Origin: Neocallimastix lanati (nom. inval.)
Taxonomy: Eukaryota > Neocallimastigomycota > Neocallimastigomycetes > Neocallimastigales > Neocallimastigaceae
Length of the DNA: 20,000 bases
Assembly: GCA_016946835.1 (NCBI GenBank)
Contig: JACVTC010000039.1
Location: forward strand, 1,025,001 to 1,045,000
Reading direction: 5' to 3'
Part shown: piece after piece, positions 6,967-16,577 of the stretch
Numbering within the stretch: the stretch's first letter is position 1
Layout: each line of letters starts with the position of its first letter
Notes under the pieces: generated by a model
What the model was told of the DNA's origin: nothing
What the model saw: the letters and a program-made list of their open reading frames with translations, nothing else
The model's database searches: none
Translations under genes and position numbers: made by a program

Positions 6967-9900
6967 ATGAATTTCGAAAAAGATTATAATAGAGAAGAGA
7001 AAATTAATTTAGCGAAGAAAAAAGTATGTATTTAATAATTTAATATATTGCTATTAAATGAATATTTAATTTGTGAATTTATTTATTTATTTATATATTT
7101 ATTTATTTATTTATTTATTTATTTATATATAATATGAAGTTGAAAAAATATCGTAAAAACCATTATGTTTCTTCTAGTGAAACAAGTCAGGTAATATATA
7201 TATATATATATATAATATTAATTTATCTTAATTTGATTGAAATTAATGAATTTAAATATATATATGTATATAAATTATTAATTTCATACAAAAGGAATCT
7301 TTAAATTCTGATAGTATTCAAAGTAAGTTATTTAACGTTTTTAATCTATTATTAATATTTATTATAATAATTAATTAGTTATTACTTTATTAATAATAAT
7401 AATAATTTAAATTTTCATATTTAATAATAAAAGGCCAATCATTTTCTATTCCTGCAACTCCAAATGTTAATACTAATGTTAGTAAATTATCACCATTATC
7501 TTATCAAATGAACAGTGCTATAACGACTTCTTCTCAAAATAATACTGTTTCGGTCACAAATAATATAAATAAGACTCTATTATATAATACAAATGAAGTA
7601 TCACAAACAGATTTTAATGCAAATACTACAAATTCAAATACTTTGAATTCTACATCGGAAAATGTTTATCAAACAAATTTAACTGATAATTCGATGAATG
7701 ATACAAATTCAAATAATTACTTATATAATACTAGTATTAATTCATATCAAACAAATTTAACCAATACTATTACTGATAATAGTGGTAATACAATTAATAC
7801 TACCAATGCAAATTATATGGTTGATGCTTCTCAAAACAATAATTATTATTCTTCTCCAAATACTCAGAATACTTTTTCTTATCAAACAAATGTCCAAAGC
7901 AGTTATTATCCAATGGATAGTACTGGAAATAATTATTCTTATAATTCAACAAATCCAGTATTAGAAGAAAAAAAATCTACAGAGTCAAGATCATCGATTA
8001 GATCTGGAATATCGGGCTTCGTTGGTTCAATGTTTAAAAATATTATAGATGCAGCAGCACCTCCAATTGCACCAGAATATTTGCAAAAGCATAAAAGTAG
8101 TCATAATAGTAGTGTAAATTCATTAGAAAATGAAAATGATAATGGAATGAGTAATAATTATTTAGTTAATAATAAAACTAATAATACTGATGGAATAAAT
8201 AATAACAATAATACTACAACAAATTCTACAAGTAATCCTAGTGCAACAGCTCAGGTCGAACCAATCAAAAATGAAGAACCGGAATATATGAAAAATCTTA
8301 ATAATTCAAATAATAGTAATACAACTCCATTATTCATTCAAAATAGTAATTTAATTAACAATCAAACCGTTCCACCACCTACATCTGCTGTAGCTCCTAC
8401 TCAGTATATAAGAAGCATGCCAAAAAAGAAAAAGAAGTGGGCAACTTTCAAATATAATGAAGATGAAATTGTTGTTGATAGAGAAAATTATTCAAAGAAT
8501 CCAGCAAATGCAATTTCATTAAAGGATTATATGGATCAACAACAACAAAAGCAACAAACTAATGATACGAAGAAACCAACTAATGAAAGTGAATTACCAG
8601 ATCCTCCAAAATCAAATTCATTTATGTTGCCAAAGCAAACTACCGATACCATTAATACAAATATGTTTGTTCCTCCTCCACCAAAAATAGAAACAACAGA
8701 TATTTCTAGCGGAGCTCCTATTATTTTATCACCAAAAGCTAATATAACTACATCAAATCAAACTACATCAAATCATATTACCTCAAATACTACTACGTCG
8801 ATCACATTATCACCAAATACTAGTATTTTTAATTTTAATAAATCACCAATTCAAACTGTCCCTTCATCAAAGGCAGAATCAAATATTAATTCAACTTCAA
8901 TACCACCACCCCCAAAAGCTGTTTCAAGTATTGAAACAACTTCAACACCACCCCCAAAAGCTATTTCAAGTATTGAATCAACTGCAACACCACCACCACA
9001 AATAGATAACTCAATTGTATCATCATTAATGGTAGAAACTAATAATGCTAATTTAACTACTACACCACCACCACCAATGGTTGGAAATGATATACACTCA
9101 TCATCACTACCTCCACCACCAAAAACAGGTACATATAATATTAGAGCCACTCCAACTCCACCACCTCCAAAAACTTCGAGTTTCAAAGGATTTAGTGTTC
9201 CTTCTCCTGTAAATGCTGGGTTCAATATTCCAACACCGTCATATCCAACTGCTACTTCAACTTATGGGTCATCATTCGTACCAGCAGTAAACAATTTGAA
9301 TAATTTAAGTGCAGATAATCAAATTTATAATACAGCAACGGTAATTCAAGATGAAAAAGAAGATGTAAACCGAAATAATAGTATTGATATAAATTTCAAT
9401 AATCCATCAGTTGTGGGTTTCATTGAAGAAAATGATAACATTTTACTCTCGTCACCACATATTGATAGTTCAGTAATGAGAAATCATAATAAACGTATTA
9501 ATCCAAAACTTCATAGTAAAACATCATTTTCATCATTAATTAAAAATCCAGATGTAATTGAGTTAACTAGTAGCAGCAATGTTACAACCCCAATTGATAA
9601 ATCAGAGGTATATAGTAATACTAGTGATTTATTCAATTCAACTGGAAATGAAAATAATTCATCTATAAATAATAACACAAGCTCTGTAATGGAATTTACA
9701 AATAATCCTGGTTCGTAAGAAATAATCAGAAATTTATAAATAAAATTAAATTTTTTATATTAATTTTATAATTTTTGAATATATATATTTAAATAGGTAA
9801 TGAAAATTTAAGTGATATTTTATTGAATAATCATTTAAAGGGAAAAAAGAAAACAAAAAAACGTTTTTCTGTTCCTTTAACTGATATTATGGCAAGTCCA

Positions 9901-12900
9901 TTTGGTGTTCATCCAAAAGTTAGTACTAAAATTAATGAAGCTACAGAAAATAAATTAAATGAAAATGTATCTTTTGATTTAGAGCCTGTATCAGTGACAG
10001 ATAGTGCTAAGAATGATAGCTATTCTGAAACAATTTCTCCTGATGACACTTCAAGTATATTTGGTGTCTCAAGAAAGAATAACGAAATACCTGAAAGCTC
10101 ATCATTAAATAAATCTTTTGTTCCAAAAGATGAATCCATTGATGGTGAAGAGTCACCTTCTGTTGTTGTTAAAAATAAACCCTCAAATAATAGTTTATTA
10201 TTTGCTTCAAATGCTGATGGATCTAATAATAATACTAATATAATGACAGAAATGCAAAGTAATAATAATAATGATCTTCCTTATAATTTAATTAATGATT
10301 TAGAAAATGTAAATATTTCTGAAAATAGTAAATCGAAAAAGACACCATTTAATAAAGATATTAGTCTCGTTTCTCCAGAAAAATTGAAAGAAATGTGTGA
10401 TATTCCATTAGATGAAACTATTCCAGAAAAATCAACAAGACAGTTATTTACAGATAAAGCTAAAAATATTATTTCTGGTATGTTCCCATTACGAGATAAT
10501 AAAATTGATGAAAGTGTTGGAACATTAAAGAATTCAGCCATTAATCCACCTCTAGAAAATAAGTCACATGAAACTTCTAACAATTTAGATAAGATCAACA
10601 AACCTGATAATAGTGCTATATTGAAGCCATCATTTAAAAATGAAGTTGAGCAAAATGTATTATTTACGGGTTCAGCTAATAATGATAGTCAAGGATTTTC
10701 TATTAATCATTTTGATATTAAGGGTGATGAAAGATCAAGTTCTAATCCATTATCTATCAATACTTCTGATACACCAAAGACAGAGCAATTGTTTACTACT
10801 CCGACAAAACAAAAAAAGATCAGTATTTTATATTCTTCTAACATTGAAACAGCTAGTAGTTTATTTAGCGACGATAATAAATCAGATAATAATCAACCAG
10901 GTGGTGAGTTCATATCATTTATAAATCAAGATAATAATAATAATAAAGCTGAATTTGCTATTTCTCAACCACAAGATAATAATATACCATTATATGGTAA
11001 TCAATCTGAACAAAACAATACTCAAATTAATAATAATAATATTCCATTCATTATCAATGATAGTACTGATATAAATGATAGTAGTGGATTTTATAACCAA
11101 AATCAAAAAAATTCAATTCCATTCTTAACTTCAGATAATAATAGTTCAATTGGATATAGTAGTGATATATATAATCAAAGTAGTCCAGCAAAATTTTATA
11201 TTTCAAGTGAAAATGCAACTCCTATAAATAGTAATATATATAATAATTATGATTCTCCATTCGCAATGTCTGGAACCTCATCCCCAATTAAGAATGAAAT
11301 TAATGCAACTATTTCTTCAAATATTTCTTCTCCATTAAAAACCGAAGTTGTTAATCATAATGAAAAAATATCATCCTTTAATTCACAAACTACATCACCA
11401 ATTCATAATGAAACACCAAGTCAAATTGAAAATATTCCATTTAATTTAAACAGTACAAGTTCAGTTCAATCCAATAATCAAAATAATGAATTCCCATTCT
11501 TTAATATAGAAACTAGTAATATTCAAAATGAATCTTTCCCAACATTCACTTCTTCTAATCAAGATAATAATATTCCATTAAATATGGAGGATCAAATAAA
11601 AAATGAGCAGAGTAGTTCTAATTTATTTAATAACTTAGACAATACTAACAATCAACATCCATTGAGTCCACAAACTGAAAATAAAAATACAACAGCACTA
11701 TTTGGTAATGAAGTATCTTCATCAAATGTATTTGATACATATTCCAATCAAAACAACACCAATACTAATTTCTTTGACAGTAATAATCAAGGAAATAATA
11801 ATAGTGGAAATTGGTTTGAACAGTTTTCTCAAAGTAACGATTCATTGGTAATATCTGAAATTTTAAAATTTAATTTTTGAAAAAATTTAATATTCGTATA
11901 TATATATTCATACGCATTTTATATTTATTTTATTTTATTATTTTTTATTTTATTAATAAAAAATATATTAATTTATGTTAATAAACTATAAAATATTTAA
12001 AAAGGTTAATAATAAAGTTAGTCATCTAAAAGAAAAAGAAGGTATATAATATTAATTATTGTATATATATATATTTTTAAAAAAATGATAACTTATTTTT
12101 TTTTTTTTTCTTTATTGAAGAAAAAACAACTTTACCAAAACTGGAAGAAAAAGAATTAACAAATGAAAAATTAGAAGAAAAAGAGATTCCACAATTCATT
12201 GAAAATAATAATGCTAATCATCAAGAAAAATTAATAAATGATAATAAAATTGAAGAACAATTAAATAGTACAGAAATAGAGGCTGAACAAAGATTAGCTA
12301 AAGAAGTTGTAGATGATAAGGAATTATTAAAATTAAAGGAAGATTTAAAAAAGACTAATAAGATAATAGATGATAATACCTTAGTTATTAGCAAGTTAAA
12401 ATCACAAATTGAAGAACAAAAGCGACAAAATAATAGTTTAAATGATAAACTTGAATCAGTAGAAAATGAAAATAAAGAAAAAATTGAGAATATCAAGCAA
12501 AATGAAAAAACAATTAATTATTTGAATTCCTTAATAAAAATGAAAGATCAACAAATTGATTTATTAAAGGAAGAAAATGATAATGATAGTAAAAATAAAG
12601 AAAGTTCAAATGAAATAAATAAAATAAATAATATCTTAAAGAAAAAAATGGAAATAATTGAAAAATTAACCATTGATAAGGAAAATTTAAAGAATGAAAA
12701 TAATAAACAAAAACAATTGCTTGAAGCTAAAGAAAATGAACTAAGTATTTGCCAAAATAAGATTAATGAACTTAATGATGAAATAAATAAATTTTCATCG
12801 TCATCAGATATTATTAATAATAAAATGCAAGAATTTTCGAATCAAATTCAAGAATTGCAATCAGTAATAAATGAAAAAGATAAACAGAAAGATGAATTAT

Positions 12901-13521
12901 TAAAGGAAAGACAATTAATTGAATCTAAATCCAAGGAACATTTAGATGAATTGGAAGATTCAAAGAAATCTTATATACAACTTCAAAATAATTTTAGTAT
13001 TTTGCAAGAAGAGAATAAAAAAAGTAAGGAACGTAATACTACGTTAGAACAAGAAATGTTACATATGAAGAATAAGTATGAAGAAATAGAAAAAGGTAAT
13101 AATGAAGAGAAAGAATTTATACAAAAAATGAAGGAATTATATCCAAGTTTAGCTTTAAATGAAATTATGAATAAAATTACAAATTTATCCTCTTCAAAAG
13201 AAGTTACTCATCCAAATCCGATTGATCCTTTAAAGACAGATAATATTCAAGAATTAAATTGGAATGATATTGGTAATACTGATAATAAAGAAGAATTTGA
13301 AAATTATATTAAAGATACTAATATAAATGCTTTTACACCACAGCCAATGATTCTTCCAATGTCAGATGAACAAATTAAAAAATATGAAATTGAAAATAAT
13401 GAATTAAAGGAAAAATGTAGTTCTTATGAAGAAGCTATGGAAAAAAATAAAGCTGAAATTGAATATTTAAAAAATATTATCAAAAATGAAAAGCCTATGG
13501 AGTATGCTCAATTAACAACTG

Positions 13522-13565
<44 letters not shown>

Positions 13566-13696
13566 CATAGTTTAATTGAAATTATTTCTCAGTTAACAAA
13601 GTAAATATTGTTTAAATATTATTTATTTCATTTTATTTATAATTTATAATTATTTATTTATTTATTTATTTTATTTTATTTTATTTTATTTTATTT

Positions 13697-13748
<52 letters not shown>

Positions 13749-14348
13749 ATTATATATATTTCATTAAAAAAAATGAAATATTATAAAACTTTTATGATAT
13801 TTATTAATTTTTATTTATGATAATAAATAATAATGATAATAATAATAATAAATAGGGATAACCAAGCTTTAAGTTTACAAATTCAAGAACTTAGACATGA
13901 AGTTGATTCAAATAATCAAGTAGGTACTTCATTAGCCTATTCCAATCAGCCATATGATAATATAAATACATCTTCTAGTTTTTCATATCCAACCTATATG
14001 GATACCACACAACCACCAACTGATTTGATGTTTAACCAATTATATCCTGGTGGTAGTATTAGTGGAAGTAAAAGTATAGAAAACATACAAGGATTAGGCA
14101 CTTACACATCTCCATATGGAAACCTTGTAGATAATAGAATTTATGACCAGTCAGAGTTTGATATGAATTACTATGACAGTAGACCATTAAGTACTTTTAC
14201 TGGTCCTTCTTCAACCTTTGATCATCAACAATTATTAAACCAATTAAATGAAAGAGAAAAGAATGAAAGAAACAAAATGCTAGCTAATTCCAGCATTAAT
14301 CCAAGCCAAACTGATATATTATATAAGTATAGTACTTTTAATTATTAA
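6967..14348 (+). CDS. Large golgin-like coiled-coil protein (GM130-like N-terminal motif)
   Basis: Eight exons fit splice signals and frame: 6967-7023, 7140-7190, 7295-7322, 7434-9714, 9813-11847, 12005-12041, 12121-13600 and 13856-14348. They sum to 6462 nt, about 2153 aa. Donors are GTATGT, GTAATA, GTAAGT, GTAAGA, GTAATA, GTATAT and GTAAAT; acceptors are AAG except TAG in the last. Residues 10-26 (EEKINLAKKKLKKYRKN) resemble the basic N-terminal helix of vertebrate GM130, which binds p115 and importin-alpha. Residues about 46-1484 are low-complexity and probably disordered: Asn/Ser/Thr-rich, with a KKKKKW basic patch near 375, proline-rich repeats at about 524-630, a second basic patch KGKKKTKKRF near 814 and repeated I-P-F/L motifs in exon 5. 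Residues about 1490-1960 are a Glu/Lys/Asn-rich coiled coil, ending in 14 Asn. A short coiled coil (NQALSLQIQELRHEV) and a Tyr/Ser-rich tail close the protein. Inferred role: Golgi tethering on the cytosolic face, as for GM130 or yeast Bug1/Rud3. Only the N-terminal motif and architecture support this; a generic coiled-coil scaffold is the alternative. The exon chain is firm, the name less so. Confidence 0.72.
8896..9005 (+). repeat. Tandem 42-45 bp coding repeat, proline-rich
   Basis: Inside exon 4 of the golgin-like gene. Two successive units encode SIPPPPKAVSSIETT and STPPPKAISSIEST, followed by a partial third (ATPPPQ). Further PPPP blocks follow to about 9170 without the full unit. Proline runs of this form are typical ligands of profilin, SH3, WW or EVH1 domains, but no partner is identifiable here. 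Confidence 0.85.
13524..13565 (+). repeat. (AAT)14 poly-Asn tract in the golgin-like gene
   Basis: Fourteen consecutive AAT codons in frame, at residues about 1965-1978, between the end of the long coiled coil and the exon 7 donor. It is a trinucleotide microsatellite that stays in frame and is likely length-variable between strains. Confidence 0.93.
13649..13744. repeat. ATTT / TTTTA / T46 low-complexity tract in intron 7
   Basis: Within the 255-nt last intron (13601-13855) of the golgin-like gene, ATTT units pass into (TTTTA)n at about 13666-13698 and then into 46 consecutive T (13699-13744). The pentanucleotide is the same one that builds the block at 1-1970. The tract accounts for this intron being the longest of the gene; its true length may be misassembled. 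Confidence 0.93.
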
Positions 14349-15715
14349 GAAATTTCTAAATGTTGATATATATATATATAATCTTGAAAAGTTAATTTTT
14401 TATATAATATTAAAATATTTAAATAATATATATTATTTATAGTCATATTTGAAAAATCTTTTTCATTATATAAAATGGATTTATTATACAAAATTAGTAA
14501 TAATATTGTAATACTATATATATAATAATAAATTCATTTTGAAATTGAATATCTAATAATAATTATTGAATATTTAATATAAACAATAACAATTAAATAT
14601 CTTGTATAAATAATGATTATCATTTTAAAAGTTTAAAATTAAAAATTAAAAAAGGATATATGAACTAAATAAAAATAGTAATATATATAATAATAGTAAA
14701 TAAATAAATAAATAATAAATAAATAAACGAACAAATAAATAAATAATAAATAAATAAATAAATAATGATAAAAACAATTAATGCAATAAAATAATATTAA
14801 TAATTATAAATAATAGAAATAAAAATAAAAATTATAAAATAATTAAAAAATATATAATATATAAAAATTAAAAAATATATAAAAATTAAAAATATATAAT
14901 AAATAAATATATATATAAATTTATAAAAGAAATATTTTATAAAATATCATTATATTACCTATATTTTTCCTTAAACCTTAAATTTTTTTTCATTTGCTAA
15001 AATAAATAATTTTTTATAAATTTATACTTTTTTTCATATTAATTAAATGTATAGAATAATTTTTTATTAAAAAAAAAAAAAAAAAAAAAAAGAAGGTACA
15101 TTTAATATAATTATTCATTTTATTGAAATTTTTCATGGATTAAAGTTTTATTTTAAAATTTTACATAAAAAAAAAAAAAAAAAGATTATATTTGAAATTT
15201 TAATATTAATTTATTATTTCAATATTTAAAATTTAATGAATAATTTTTTTCTTTTTTATCATTTTATAAGTGTATATAATGGGAAACAAATAGATAATGG
15301 AGTATAAATTTAATAAAGTATAAATTTAAATTATTGATGTTTATATAAAAAAATAATAAAATTTAACATTTATTCAATTTTTATACATATATCCAAAAAG
15401 AAATATAATGATGAAATAATATATAAAAATAATAATTCATTTTTAATTTTGTAATTCAATATTTTATTAATAAATGAGATTATCAAATGATATATAATCA
15501 GGTAGTTTTTAATTTAACAATTAAAATTAAAACACATTATAATTTAAATACAATGGAGAAAAAAAATTATAAAATATATAATTGAAATCTTTAATAGATT
15601 ATATACTTTACATTGAATTAATAAATAAAATAATCCAAATAATAATAAATGAATACTAAATTAGGTTTGATTATTTATGATTATTTAAGTTGTATTCTGG
15701 TATATTAACTATTAA

Positions 15716-15747
<32 letters not shown>

Positions 15748-15926
15748 TTATTTTGGGAAAGTTCTCTTTCACTATAATTTAATTAAAAGGATATTTTATT
15801 AATATCAATTTTAATCATTAAAACATAATATATTTATATTGAATAAGAAATTATTTAAATTTTTATATAAACAATTTTATTATAATAAAATAATATTAAA
15901 GACATATAAAAAAAAATAATTTAAAT
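14349..15926. other. AT-rich intergenic spacer, no gene seen
   Basis: About 1.58 kb between the golgin-like stop and the haspin-like start. It holds AAAT microsatellites (about 14696-14765), A-runs of about 25 and 17 at 15069-15092 and 15167-15183, and a (TTA)n tract at about 15717-15747. Frames are closed everywhere and no RNA gene is recognisable. It must contain a 3' end and a promoter, but AATAAA-like and TATA-like strings are too common in this composition to assign. Confidence 0.7.
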
Positions 15927-16475
15927 ATGTCAGCTGCAGTTAAATGTTTAAGATTTAAAGAACCTGAAGTTGTTGATTATATAGTATATAAGTATACTGA
16001 TTCTGAAAGTACAAAAGAAGATGAAAAAGAAGAAACAGAAGCAAAACTAAATGAAACAAATGAAACCGAGATAGAACCAGATTCAAAGGAAGGAACATTA
16101 TTTTCTGAAAATATAATTAAAAATTCAATTGAAATATTAAATAAGGATCAAAATAGTAGAAATATAGAAAAAATTAACAAGAATGAAAATGAGGATAAAA
16201 ATGAGGGTAAACATGAAGATGAAAATGAAAATAATAATGAAACTCTTATTAAAGACAATAAATCAGAAAGTATTGGAAGTGAAAATATAAATGAAAAAGA
16301 TAATTATAATAAATCAGATGGAAGTAATGAGAATAGGCCATATGAATCTACAGAAAGTTTTGTAATATATAAGGATGGAGACAGTGCAATTATTGAAGGT
16401 ATTCCACAGATTAAAATTAATTTAAGTATTAGTAGAGATAATCTTTTAGCTAGTCAAGCAGCAAATAATAACGAT

Positions 16476-16517
<42 letters not shown>

Positions 16518-16532
16518 AATAATAATAATAAC

Positions 16533-16577
<45 letters not shown>

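Noticed and set aside
8851-9225. Minus-strand frame of 124 codons rich in GGGG
   Set aside because: It is the antisense shadow of the proline-rich repeat in exon 4 of the golgin-like gene.
7508-14348. Four separate genes for the large frames at 7508-9718, 9823-11880, 12522-13604 and 13833-14348
   Set aside because: Each pair is joined by donor and acceptor sites with matching phase, only the first exon at 6967 has a convincing start, and the frames lack their own credible ATG starts.
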